Origin: Thalassotalea sp. G2M2-11
GTDB lineage: Bacteria > Pseudomonadota > Gammaproteobacteria > Enterobacterales > Alteromonadaceae
Assembly (NCBI RefSeq): GCF_017168195.1
Contig: NZ_JADNYL010000004.1
Coordinates: 248,001-312,000, forward strand
DNA length: 64,000 nt
Reading direction: 5' to 3'
Below the pieces are notes generated by a model. It was given only the letters and a program-made list of their open reading frames with translations. It was not told the DNA's origin and ran no database searches. The translations under genes and the position numbers were made by a program. Shown piece by piece: positions 25,477 through 34,393 of the stretch (its first letter is position 1; each line of letters opens with the position of its first letter).

Positions 25477-25797
25477 TTAATCAAGACGGTAATCACGTTC
25501 TACTTTGGCAATACGAACACTGAAGGATTGATACCAAAGCTGGCGCCCAGTTTTTTGTGCGCTTAAATGCTCTGTATTGGCTTTCCACTGTTTTATCGAT
25601 GCGAGATCTTGCCAGTATGACACTGTGATACCAACCGCTTCTCTGGCTGATTCAATCCCTAAAAAACCGGGTTGTTGCTGGGCAAGTTCTACCATGCGCT
25701 TGGCAGTTTTTTCGTAGTTCTCTTGTTGCTTCGATAGTGTCGAGGTAAAAATTACGGCGTAATAAGGAGGTTCGGGGGTTGATGCAATTAATGACAT
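25477..25797 (-). CDS. antibiotic biosynthesis monooxygenase (ABM) domain protein
   Basis: A 106-aa dimeric alpha+beta barrel domain: YYAVIFTSTLS, MVELAQQQPGFLGIESAR, VSYWQDLASIKQWKANTEH, then WYQSFSVRIAKVERDY. This matches the ABM family of small cofactor-free oxygenases and related binding proteins; the substrate cannot be inferred. Sixteen bases separate it from the upstream GNAT gene, so an operon is likely. Confidence 0.87.
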   Translation of the reverse strand: MSLIASTPEPPYYAVIFTSTLSKQQENYEKTAKRMVELAQQQPGFLGIESAREAVGITVSYWQDLASIKQWKANTEHLSAQKTGRQLWYQSFSVRIAKVERDYRLD

Positions 25798-25813
25798 TGA
25801 TGAAATTCCATTG

Positions 25814-26272
25814 TTAGACGAGTTGTAGGGTCATAAAAGTGCTGTAAGGGTCTGCTTGGTATGGAGCAAATGGCGCACAAGAGGTAAAGCCAAATGACTG
25901 ATAAAGTTTATGGGCCGGTGTAAATGCTGCCATAGTGCCCGTTTCAAGACTTAAACGTTGATATTTTAGATTTTTAGCTTCATTTATCACGTGTTGAAGT
26001 AACTGACGAGCAACGCCTCGACGGAGATATTGCTTAGCCGTTTTCATTGATTTAATTTCACCGTGATCATGTGCTAACGCCTTTAATGCACAACATCCGG
26101 CTAGGTTGTCATTATCCCACAAGCTCCAGAAGCGAATATTAGGGGATGATAAGGCTTCAAGATCAAGCGCATGGACACTCTCTGGTGGAGAATGACGCAT
26201 CATTTCCTGATGATGGTCGGTCAATAATTGCATAACAGCCGGATGATTTTGTAAGCCTATTTTAATTTCCAT
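25814..26272 (-). CDS. GNAT-family N-acetyltransferase
   Basis: A 152-aa acetyltransferase. The acetyl-CoA loop is YLRRGVARQLLQHVINEAK (R/Q-x-x-G-x-A-like), followed by the motif B strand YQRLSLETGTMAAFTPAHKLYQSFGF. Closest in style to YiiD/PA-type small-molecule or peptide acetyltransferases; the substrate is unknown. It begins the minus-strand group that runs to the GFA gene. Confidence 0.87.
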   Translation of the reverse strand: MEIKIGLQNHPAVMQLLTDHHQEMMRHSPPESVHALDLEALSSPNIRFWSLWDNDNLAGCCALKALAHDHGEIKSMKTAKQYLRRGVARQLLQHVINEAKNLKYQRLSLETGTMAAFTPAHKLYQSFGFTSCAPFAPYQADPYSTFMTLQLV

Positions 26273-26417
26273 TGTATACTTATCCGTTGTTGAAATGTTA
26301 CCGATGGCATCATCGCTAAAAACGGGCTTAAATACTAGTTTGTTTATATTTTATATATCAAGGAAACCTTGGCTGTTGCTTAATGCTTTCTTCAATAAAT
26401 GCATACAAGTTATATAG

Positions 26418-26903
26418 CTAACCGTAAATTGCCCGTTCACGGCTCTCTCGGTGTTTGTTGCTATCGAAAATCGTCTTTACCGCGTGAATTTTTTGTAGAT
26501 ATTCTAGGGGTAATCCTGACTCTTTTGCACCAACCAGTACGTGGTTAAGGTACCATGAGTAGGGTTGTAAGCTTGGATCAATCTCGGTGGCATAGTACGT
26601 AAAAGCTTCAACACTATTACCTTTAAGATCGTTGACTGTGACTGACTTTATTTCATAGCCGTGACCTAAGCCTTCTATTTGATCTAATTGTGGTTTTTCA
26701 TGACTTTTGATTTGATAGATCACACCAAAAATCTGCTGATTGTGGCAAACACTTGCATGACCTTTCCCAGAGCCATCAGCGCCTACTTTGTCAAAGCGTA
26801 ATTGATGATCCGCTAACATATACATACCTAGTTTTTGAGCGCTAGGTACTCTTGCCTGCAACCTTAACAATGACATATTGGAGCCATAGGCGAAATATTT
26901 CAT
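26418..26903 (-). CDS. gamma-glutamylcyclotransferase-like protein
   Basis: A 161-aa protein of the GGCT/AIG2-like fold. The substrate-binding loop is YFAYGSNMS at the N-terminus and the catalytic glutamate is in LDQIEGLGHGYE. Such enzymes cyclise gamma-glutamyl dipeptides to 5-oxoproline. A following HHxxP-like turn is absent. It is 30 bases downstream of the DnaQ-like gene and may be its last operon member. Confidence 0.88.
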   Translation of the reverse strand: MKYFAYGSNMSLLRLQARVPSAQKLGMYMLADHQLRFDKVGADGSGKGHASVCHNQQIFGVIYQIKSHEKPQLDQIEGLGHGYEIKSVTVNDLKGNSVEAFTYYATEIDPSLQPYSWYLNHVLVGAKESGLPLEYLQKIHAVKTIFDSNKHRESRERAIYG

Positions 26904-26933
26904 CTGGTGACCCTGATTTATTAGACCTATTTA

Positions 26934-27632
26934 TTACAATAGCACTTGCTTTAATGGTGTGCTATCTGGGTAGTGTGCGGTTTGTGCTAAGAATAGCTCT
27001 GCGGTGGCAATGGCATCATTAAGGGCGTTGTGGGCGGAGTATTGTGGTAACTGGTATTTTGCTCGTAAACTGGCTAAACGTAACTCAGAGGGATCGTAAG
27101 CGACATCTTTTTTATCCAATCTTCGTTTGGCAATGACTAAGGTGTCAATCATAGGAAAAGAGGGAGCTACTCCATAGAGTTCTAAACAAGCCTGTTTGAG
27201 AAATTCTCGTTCAATACGTGCAAAGTGTACTAGCATGACTTTTCCGGCTAATGCTTTAAGTAAGGTTTCTATGACAGTTTCTAACGGTAGCCCTTGTAAT
27301 TGTTGTTGATCGGTAATTTGATGGATGATGACATTATCAGCTTTTAATTTTTGTTGGGTATTGATGATTTGATGATAGCAACTACCAAGGTGAATTTGTT
27401 GTTGTTGTACTTCGATAAAACCGACACTCAGTAATTTATCTTGTACGGCATCTAGGCCTGTGGTTTCAAAATCAACCGAAACAATGTTAGCTTGATTCAG
27501 CAAGCTGTTGACACTGGGAAAAGGCACGGAAAGAAACTCTTTTAACGGGCCTTCAGGCGCTCGTAATAAATCACGTTTACGCTCGATTTCATAACCGACG
27601 AGCCATTTCAAAAAAGGATGATGAGTAAACAT
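26934..27632 (-). CDS. DnaQ-like 3'-5' exonuclease (DEDDh)
   Basis: A 232-aa exonuclease of the DNA polymerase III epsilon type. Exo I is VSVDFETTGLD, Exo II includes LVHFARIEREFL, and Exo III is AHNALNDAIATAELF with the DEDDh histidine. An N-terminal extension of about 45 residues is not part of the fold. It lies 10 bases after the cNMP/CBS/DUF294 gene, an arrangement that accompanies VC_2705-type symporter genes in Vibrio and Shewanella relatives. Confidence 0.88.
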   Translation of the reverse strand: MFTHHPFLKWLVGYEIERKRDLLRAPEGPLKEFLSVPFPSVNSLLNQANIVSVDFETTGLDAVQDKLLSVGFIEVQQQQIHLGSCYHQIINTQQKLKADNVIIHQITDQQQLQGLPLETVIETLLKALAGKVMLVHFARIEREFLKQACLELYGVAPSFPMIDTLVIAKRRLDKKDVAYDPSELRLASLRAKYQLPQYSAHNALNDAIATAELFLAQTAHYPDSTPLKQVLL

Positions 27633-27642
27633 TATGACATCC

Positions 27643-29499
27643 TTAATATGTTGCTTGTCGGCTGTCTTGCAAGGTTTTTATTACCTTGAAGGCATCTTTT
27701 AAATGTTCCCGTTCCAGTTTTGAAATGTGCTTGGGCGCTAAATAATTATCCGGTTTCTCATTAGCCTGTAATAACTTTGCCTGATGCTCCATACGTAATA
27801 GTCCTAAAAACTCATAAGCATCAATTAAATTTGCCGCTGACGATTTAGTTAATGAAGGTGTTCCTGCCACTTGTTGTAAGCGTTCGATAGTGTTGGTAGC
27901 AGCCACTCCTTCATTGAGTGCATAAATACGAGCAAGATCAACAATTGGGGCAATTCCGTTATGTTTAAGATCCAGCACATTCTTATTTTCGCCATTTTTA
28001 ATTAAGACAAAGTCGCGAAAAAAACCTAATGGCGGTCTGAGTGATAAGGCATTTTTCGATAAATGGGCGAGAAACAGGCTATTCCCTTTGGTATTTTCTA
28101 GTAGTTTTTCTCTCACTTGCGCCAGTAACGATGGTTCGCCATGTACTGTGGTTAAATCAAAAAAGACACTACTGTTTAATAACGCTTTAGGACTGGGTGT
28201 GTTCACCCAACGTTGAAAATAACTGTGCCAAACATGTTGCGGTTGGCGCCACTTGGGGTTGGTTGCCATGATGTCACCCGGACAGTAGACAAAACCGCAC
28301 CGTGCTAACCCATCGGAAACAAATGTAGCCAGTTGGGCAAACCATTTATCATCATCGGGTTGCATATCATCAGCAATGATAAGGGCGTTATCTTGATCGG
28401 AATGTGCAAATTGTTCTTGTCTGCCTTGAGAGCCAGCGGCTAGCCAAGCATAAGCGACAGGTGCTTTACCAAGCGTTTGTTCTGCCAACTCAATTAATCG
28501 AATGGTAAAGGCGGTGGTAATGGCGCTAATACTTTTCCCCGCATGATCTGCTGTGGTACCTAATTTTGCCATTTTTATCTGTAATTTAGGTAGCATAGTG
28601 CTAATACTGGTAAGTTCGTCGACATCTTTTGCTTTGCGAATAATGTGAATGACATTAACTGCATTTTGACTCTCGTTATTCATTAAGTCAGTGATGGTGA
28701 CCATGGCATGTGGTTTGCCTTTTTTCATTACTGGCAGATGATGTACTCGTTTGGCGGTCATTATCATTAATGCCTCGTAGGCATTACTTTGACTGTCAAT
28801 GGTCAGCATATTGGTGGTCATCACTTCACTGACAGGTAATGAATAGTCGAGGCCTTGTGCAATACAGCGTCGACGTAGATCTTTATCTGTGACAATACCT
28901 AAAGGTTTGCTGGTGGAACTTTGATCTTCGGTGATGATCAGGCAAGAAAACCCTCGTTCGGTCATTTTTATTGCCGCTTGTTGTATCGAGGCGCTTTTTT
29001 CGATAGTTGTTACAGGGGTGTGATAAAACTGCTTAATGCTAGTATTCATTAACGAGGAAGCGATGACCGCCTCTTCATTAATTTGGCTCATCTTGCGCTT
29101 CAGGCGCTGTTCAGCACTTTGGCTAAAAAATTCGATCACCGCTGGGTAATTAATCACTATGGTATGCAGTGTCTGATAGTCGATACAATAGAGTAAAGTA
29201 TCTTCTTCTGCCTGGACGTTGGTGTCACCTTCATTTTCTTGCTGGCAAAATAGCGTACAAATATCGGCTTCGCTGTATTTACCCAATAATTCATCATTAT
29301 GATCGGTATGGGTCAGTGCGCCTTTTCGTAAAATATACAGCTTATTGGCACCACATTGCTTGGGAGGCATCGAATAACCTTGCTCGACATAGCAGATAGT
29401 GCACGCACTGATCACCTGTGACAGTAAATTGGGTGGTAGCTGATCAAAGGGTGGGATTTCATGTATGAAAGCTGAAATATCGGCTAAGTCGTTGTCCAT
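27643..29499 (-). CDS. cNMP-binding / CBS / DUF294 nucleotidyltransferase signalling protein
   Basis: A 618-aa cytosolic regulator. An N-terminal cyclic-nucleotide-binding-like domain (about 15-140) is followed by two CBS domains (about 155-275; FSCLIITE...GIVTDKDLRRR and VHHLPVMKKGKPHAMVTITDL). The DUF294 nucleotidyltransferase (AAGSQGRQEQFAHSDQDNALI near residue 350, keeping G-S and D-x-D) and the DUF294 C-terminal substrate-binding helical domain complete it. Resembles GlnD-type adenylyl or uridylyl transferases. It is divergent from the symporter pair it is commonly linked with, suggesting it tunes that transporter (inference). Confidence 0.9.
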   Translation of the reverse strand: MDNDLADISAFIHEIPPFDQLPPNLLSQVISACTICYVEQGYSMPPKQCGANKLYILRKGALTHTDHNDELLGKYSEADICTLFCQQENEGDTNVQAEEDTLLYCIDYQTLHTIVINYPAVIEFFSQSAEQRLKRKMSQINEEAVIASSLMNTSIKQFYHTPVTTIEKSASIQQAAIKMTERGFSCLIITEDQSSTSKPLGIVTDKDLRRRCIAQGLDYSLPVSEVMTTNMLTIDSQSNAYEALMIMTAKRVHHLPVMKKGKPHAMVTITDLMNNESQNAVNVIHIIRKAKDVDELTSISTMLPKLQIKMAKLGTTADHAGKSISAITTAFTIRLIELAEQTLGKAPVAYAWLAAGSQGRQEQFAHSDQDNALIIADDMQPDDDKWFAQLATFVSDGLARCGFVYCPGDIMATNPKWRQPQHVWHSYFQRWVNTPSPKALLNSSVFFDLTTVHGEPSLLAQVREKLLENTKGNSLFLAHLSKNALSLRPPLGFFRDFVLIKNGENKNVLDLKHNGIAPIVDLARIYALNEGVAATNTIERLQQVAGTPSLTKSSAANLIDAYEFLGLLRMEHQAKLLQANEKPDNYLAPKHISKLEREHLKDAFKVIKTLQDSRQATY

Positions 29500-29793
29500 G
29501 ACATTTCTCTATTAATTAAGGTACACCTTGTTTGTAGAGCATTTCACACCCTATCGTCAACTCTATTTCACCTTACCTAGACTAAAGTGTAATACCTGAA
29601 TTTCAAATTCCTTGTTAGTGTTTATTCTAGCTTAGATTCATTATGGATTTATGTTCTTGCTTAAGCGCTGACATGGTTATGTGTAGAGTAAATCATTAAT
29701 CAATCTAGCTAATAACATAACAGGTATAAGAACACGTATAACAACAACAAGCGTGTATTAATGGGCAATACAGCCCAATGCTAGGAGAGAACA

Positions 29794-30042
29794 ATGGAAG
29801 ACAATACGTCATATTGGCAAGAAAATATTCGCCTAATATTCATCTGTCTTGCTATCTGGTTTGCAGTTTCATTTGGTTTAGGTTTGCTGTTAGTTGAACC
29901 GTTAAATGCAATTCGTCTAGGTGGGTACAAACTGGGTTTCTGGTTTGCACAGCAAGGCTCTATTTATTCATTTTTAGGTTTGATCTTTTGGTATGGTGCC
30001 AAAATGAACAAGCTTGATAAAAAATATCACTCGGAGGGCTAA
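29794..30042 (+). CDS. DUF4212 small subunit of sodium:solute symporter
   Basis: An 82-aa protein with two membrane segments (IFICLAIWFAVSFGLGLLLVEP and YSFLGLIFWYGAKM) separated by the conserved GYKLGFWFAQQGS. This is the DUF4212 family, the small partner encoded just before VC_2705-type symporters. GGAGAGAA stands before the ATG, and the next gene starts two bases after its stop, so the two are made together. Confidence 0.93.
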   Translation: MEDNTSYWQENIRLIFICLAIWFAVSFGLGLLLVEPLNAIRLGGYKLGFWFAQQGSIYSFLGLIFWYGAKMNKLDKKYHSEG

Positions 30043-30044
30043 AA

Positions 30045-31784
30045 ATGGATGAGTTAAAGCTTTATACATACATCGCCGTTTTTGGTACTTTCGCACTTTA
30101 TTTTGCGATTGCATGGTGGGCTCGTGCAGGTTCTACTAGTGACTTTTATGTTGCTGGTGGTGGCGTAACGCCGCTACAAAACGGTATGGCAATTGGTGCA
30201 GACTGGATGAGTGCTGCATCTTTCATCTCAATGGCAGGCTTAATCGCGTTTTTAGGTTATGGTGGCTCAGTATTTTTAATGGGTTGGACCGGCGGTTATG
30301 TATTACTTGCAATGTTGTTAGCGCCTTACATGCGTAAACACGGTAAGTTTACTGTACCTGAGTTTATTTCAGATCGTTATTATTCAAAAACCGCTCGCAT
30401 TGTAGCTGTTATTTGTTTAATCATCGCATCGGTCACTTACGTTATCGGTCAAATGAAAGGTGTTGGGGTTGCATTCTCACGCTTCTTAGAAGTTGATTAT
30501 GATTTAGGCCTAGTGATCGGTATGGTTGTTGTATGGGTTTATGCGGTTCTAGGTGGTATGAAAGGTATTACCTATACACAAATCGCTCAATACTGTGTGA
30601 TGATTTTTGCTTACACCATTCCTGCGGTATTTATTTCTTTACAGCTTACAGGTAATCCAATTCCACAATTAGGCTTAGGCAGTACGCTTGCTGATGGTAG
30701 TGGTGTCTATTTATTAGATAAATTAGACATGGTGGTTACTGATTTAGGCTTTAAAGAATACACCACGGCTAATTTAGGCGGCACATTGAATATGTTTGCT
30801 TACACTATGTCGTTAATGATCGGTACTGCGGGCTTACCTCACGTTATCATGCGTTTCTTCACTGTGCCTTCGGTACAGGCGGCACGTTCTTCAGCTGGTT
30901 ATGCCTTAGTATGTATTGCATTACTTTATACTGTTGCTCCAGCAGTTGGTGCTATGGCTCGTTTCAATTTAATGAACACAATTGAACCAGCAGCGGGTGA
31001 GAACCTAACATATGCCGAACGTCCACAGTGGTTCAAAGACTGGGAAAAAACGGGTCTATTGCAGTTTGAAGATAAAAATGGTGACGGTAAAGTTCAGTAC
31101 ACTGCGGATAAAGCAACCAATGAAATGGTAAAAGTTGACCGTGACATTATGGTATTGGCTAACCCTGCAATTGCAAACTTACCTAACTGGGTTATTGCAT
31201 TAGTGGCCGCCGGTGGTTTGGCCGCAGCGTTATCAACGGCAGCAGGTTTATTGTTGGCGATATCTTCCTCGGTTTCACATGATTTAATGAAAGGGGTGTT
31301 TACGCCTGATATGTCCGAGAAGAATGAGTTGCGGGCTGGTCGTATCACCATGACCATAGCCATTCTCTTTGCGGGTTATCTGGGAATGAATCCGCCTGGA
31401 TTTGCCGCAGGTACCGTTGCCTTAGCCTTTGGTTTGGCAGCATCAAGTATTTTCCCAGCATTAATGATGGGCATATTCTCTAAGAAAATGTCAGGTAAAG
31501 CTGCGGTGTCAGGCATGATTGCGGGTATCAGTGTTACTATGCTGTATGTATTCCAACATAAAGGTATTATGTTTATCCCTGGTACAACATTCTTAGGTGA
31601 CATGGGAGAAAACTGGTTCTTCGGAATTTCACCTAATGCCTTTGGTTCAGTTGGTGCATTAATTAACTTTGCTGTGGCATTTGCTGTCCTAAGAGTAACA
31701 GGTCCTGCGCCAGCGCATATTCAAGACCTTGTTGACCATATGCGTATCCCAACGGGTGCTGGTGCAGCAGCAGCAGATCACTAA
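30045..31784 (+). CDS. VC_2705-type sodium:solute symporter, large subunit
   Basis: A 579-aa inner-membrane protein of the SSS family, acetate-permease-like subgroup. About 13 membrane helices; conserved GADWMSAASFISMAG in TM2 and PEFISDRYYSK. It differs from plain ActP in carrying a soluble insert around residues 310-375 with a calcium-loop-like DKNGDGKVQY. Likely takes up acetate or another short organic acid with sodium. Paired with DUF4212 upstream and closed by a terminator at 31815. Confidence 0.93.
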   Translation: MDELKLYTYIAVFGTFALYFAIAWWARAGSTSDFYVAGGGVTPLQNGMAIGADWMSAASFISMAGLIAFLGYGGSVFLMGWTGGYVLLAMLLAPYMRKHGKFTVPEFISDRYYSKTARIVAVICLIIASVTYVIGQMKGVGVAFSRFLEVDYDLGLVIGMVVVWVYAVLGGMKGITYTQIAQYCVMIFAYTIPAVFISLQLTGNPIPQLGLGSTLADGSGVYLLDKLDMVVTDLGFKEYTTANLGGTLNMFAYTMSLMIGTAGLPHVIMRFFTVPSVQAARSSAGYALVCIALLYTVAPAVGAMARFNLMNTIEPAAGENLTYAERPQWFKDWEKTGLLQFEDKNGDGKVQYTADKATNEMVKVDRDIMVLANPAIANLPNWVIALVAAGGLAAALSTAAGLLLAISSSVSHDLMKGVFTPDMSEKNELRAGRITMTIAILFAGYLGMNPPGFAAGTVALAFGLAASSIFPALMMGIFSKKMSGKAAVSGMIAGISVTMLYVFQHKGIMFIPGTTFLGDMGENWFFGISPNAFGSVGALINFAVAFAVLRVTGPAPAHIQDLVDHMRIPTGAGAAAADH

Positions 31785-31814
31785 TTGGGTTTACTGAACA
31801 AGTAAACGCAGTTT

Positions 31815-31852
31815 AAAGGCTCCATTTGTAGTACATTGGAGCCTTTATTTTT
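31815..31852 (+). terminator. terminator after the symporter operon
   Basis: AAAGGCTCCA (31815-31824) and TGGAGCCTTT (31837-31846) form a 10-bp stem with a 12-base loop, followed by ATTTTTT. Confidence 0.9.
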
Positions 31853-31950
31853 TAATTATTATTGTATTATTTTGCTTAGTTCTCTTGTTTTTGAGTTTGT
31901 TAAACAAAATAATACCAGCATAAAAAACATTGAATTTTAAAGGAAAAACC

Positions 31951-32391
31951 ATGAACCGACACGTCAAGGTTGCTATTTTTGTTGCCCCCATTCTTCTTTT
32001 GTGTGGTTATATTTTATCGGATATGTATTTAGAGCATGAAGCCAGCCAAGCTAAGATCATCGAGTTAGTGCCTTTTGGTCATTGTGATGTCAAGAATGAA
32101 AAATGCATTTTAAAGTCGGGTGAATTTGAAGTGAATGTAATGGACAGCAATGGCATTACTACGGTTAATGCCACTTACCCATTAGATACCGCCACTATAT
32201 TTATTGTTGATGAACATGATCAACCTACTCATTATCAGCTGGGAATGAAAGATAATCCTTATTATTGGAAACGTGAAACACCGCTGGGCAGTTTAATTGC
32301 GGATAAAGGTAATAGCCAAAAATTGCGATTAATTATCGAGATTAAAGGCGGTAAATATTTTGCGGAGTTTTATACACAAACGATAAAATAA
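31951..32391 (+). CDS. hypothetical membrane-anchored protein
   Basis: A 146-aa protein with one N-terminal membrane segment (VKVAIFVAPILLLCGYILS) and a soluble, probably periplasmic beta-rich domain with two cysteines in GHCDVKNEKCILKSG. I do not recognise the family. The start is the ATG at 31951 with AAAGGA upstream. It stands alone between two terminators. Some relatives in this order are simply annotated as hypothetical. Confidence 0.72.
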   Translation: MNRHVKVAIFVAPILLLCGYILSDMYLEHEASQAKIIELVPFGHCDVKNEKCILKSGEFEVNVMDSNGITTVNATYPLDTATIFIVDEHDQPTHYQLGMKDNPYYWKRETPLGSLIADKGNSQKLRLIIEIKGGKYFAEFYTQTIK

Positions 32392-32423
32392 CGGTCAGTT
32401 ATTTGTTTAAGGTTTCATTACAT

Positions 32424-32450
32424 AAGGAGGTGAATAATCACCTCCTTTTT
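32424..32450 (+). terminator. terminator after the hypothetical membrane gene
   Basis: AAGGAGGTGA-ATAA-TCACCTCCTT (32424-32447) with further Ts to 32450. Intrinsic terminator. The stem contains a Shine-Dalgarno-like AGGAGGTG, but no reading frame follows it. Confidence 0.9.
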
Positions 32451-32517
32451 ATTGCTTATTAGCTAAAGATACTGAATGTAGGTTGTGGAGCAAATTCCGA
32501 CCAAAGAACAACACGCC

Positions 32518-34029
32518 CTAGTATTTAGCAGGCGTTTGTTGACTAGGCAGTGATGCCTTCATAAAGGTACGAATATCTTCATTCGCAGCTTTTAAGTCTT
32601 GTTGTCTTAAATACATCATATGACCGCTTCGATAGCCTTTAAAAGATAAGCGGTCTTTCATTTTGCCACTCGGGTCAAGTTGCCATAAGGTATACTTAGC
32701 ATCAAAATAATTGGTTGCGCCGTCATAATAGCCTGCCTGAACCATGACATGTAAATAAGGGTTTTGCGCCATGGCTTGGCGCAACTGTTCGCCGGTGTGG
32801 TTATTGGTGCGATCCCAAGGATGGACATTACCAAACATGTTGTATTTAATGTCAGTTTTATAGTCGAGTTCTTCACGCAAGTAGTAATTGATCGCTGGGG
32901 TAAAGCTGTGAAGCCACGAGGTTAATTCCGCGTAGTAGTCTGGGCGCGAGCCTGCAACTTTTTCATCAATGCCCAAATAACGTGAATCTAATCGACCGAT
33001 AGTTTGCTCACGCTCACGTAACAGCTCTTTCCAAAAATAACTGGTCTCTATGGCTAAATTATTGCGTAATACTTCTTGTGTAGATAAACCAGAGTATGTG
33101 GCGACTTGTTCGGCAATTGTCTGCTTTTCTTGCTCGCTTATAAAAGCGCCCTTGGCAAGTGCAGGTAAATAGTGATTAATGGTAAATTGTTCAACTTGCG
33201 GTAATAATTCAGCCAAATCTTGCGCTTGAAGATTTTGTGCTAACGCTTTGTGGTACCATGCGGCAGCGGTAAAATAAGGTAAACGATTAGCGGCTTTTAC
33301 TGGGCCGTCTCGTTTAATGCCGATGTCGGTTGGAGACACTAAAATGACACCGTTTAAATACATCCACTGACGATTTTGTAATTCTAACGCTAAGCCTGAA
33401 ACACGGGTAGTGCCGTAGCTTTCGCCAATCAGATATTTAGGCGAACGCCAGCGATTATTGCGGGAAACAAAGGTGGTGATCCAATCGGCTAAATATTTTA
33501 TGTCAGCATTAACGCCAAAAAACATTTTCTTTTGTTTGTCTTTTGATGGCATTTTGCCTTCTTTATCAGGTAATACCCTTGAATAGCCGGTATTGACTGG
33601 GTTAACAAATACGACATCAGCTACATCTAAAATAGAATAAGGGTTGGTTTTTACCCCGTATGGTTGTAATGGATAGCCTTCACTATCGACATTTAGCACA
33701 CGCGGTCCTGTATAAGCGACATGCATCCACACCGAAGCTGAACCTGGTCCACCATTAAAAGAAATCAGTAAAGGGCGTGTGCTGCTGTCTTTAATGTCGC
33801 TACGCTGATAATAGGTATAAAATAAACTTGCGGTAGGTTGGCCTTCACTATCCCATACTGGTTGGGTGCCCGTTGTTGCTGTGTAGGCGATTTTTTTTCC
33901 GTTGATCTTAGTGGTATGTTTAGTGGTATTACTGGTATCGATTGCTAATTTTCGTTCATTAGCAAAAGCAGTACTTGTCGCAAAAAATAATACCAGCATC
34001 ACAAGCTGGGCTAAAAACTTTGTTTGCAT
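32518..34029 (-). CDS. S10 family serine carboxypeptidase
   Basis: A 503-aa exported carboxypeptidase. Signal peptide (cleavage near STAFA), oxyanion-region motif FNGGPGSASVW, nucleophile S204 in IGESYGTTR, catalytic Asp in YYDGATNY and His in YRSGHMMYLR near the C-terminus. Releases C-terminal amino acids from peptides in the periplasm or medium. Monocistronic. With the DPP IV and M1 enzymes nearby it fits a protein-scavenging marine lifestyle. Confidence 0.92.
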   Translation of the reverse strand: MQTKFLAQLVMLVLFFATSTAFANERKLAIDTSNTTKHTTKINGKKIAYTATTGTQPVWDSEGQPTASLFYTYYQRSDIKDSSTRPLLISFNGGPGSASVWMHVAYTGPRVLNVDSEGYPLQPYGVKTNPYSILDVADVVFVNPVNTGYSRVLPDKEGKMPSKDKQKKMFFGVNADIKYLADWITTFVSRNNRWRSPKYLIGESYGTTRVSGLALELQNRQWMYLNGVILVSPTDIGIKRDGPVKAANRLPYFTAAAWYHKALAQNLQAQDLAELLPQVEQFTINHYLPALAKGAFISEQEKQTIAEQVATYSGLSTQEVLRNNLAIETSYFWKELLREREQTIGRLDSRYLGIDEKVAGSRPDYYAELTSWLHSFTPAINYYLREELDYKTDIKYNMFGNVHPWDRTNNHTGEQLRQAMAQNPYLHVMVQAGYYDGATNYFDAKYTLWQLDPSGKMKDRLSFKGYRSGHMMYLRQQDLKAANEDIRTFMKASLPSQQTPAKY

Positions 34030-34393
34030 GGATTTTTCCTATTATTGTGGCAGACAAAAAACTAACTATACACTAGCGTATAGATAATTTTTTGTCAGAG
34101 ATTTTAGTTCAATATGGGGTTATATGCGTTGGGCAGCAATATAACTAACCCCAGCTTTGCATAAGTCATGTGTTTCTAGCAGCTATTCCTGCTCCAAAAA
34201 GCCTTGAATTCAAACAATAAGATAAAGCTAGAAATTTAAGATACTGTTAAGTTATTCTTTTATTGAACATAGCACTATTTGTTATACAAACCTGAGGTTA
34301 ACTATCTGATTTATTAAAAGTTGCCGACCTTAGTCGAATACCTTTTTACTTTGTCTCTCGATATGATGAAAGTGTATCAGTTAGAGAAAAGTT
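34030..34393. other. non-coding divergent region (carboxypeptidase/chemoreceptor)
   Basis: About 364 bases with no supported gene. It contains a small hairpin CTATAC-ACTAGC-GTATAG at 34066-34083 near the carboxypeptidase start; otherwise AT-rich sequence that should hold both promoters. Confidence 0.45.

Noticed and set aside
32424-32447. AGGAGGTGA as the ribosome site of a missed small gene
   Set aside because: The motif is the stem of a clear intrinsic terminator and no start codon with an open frame follows.
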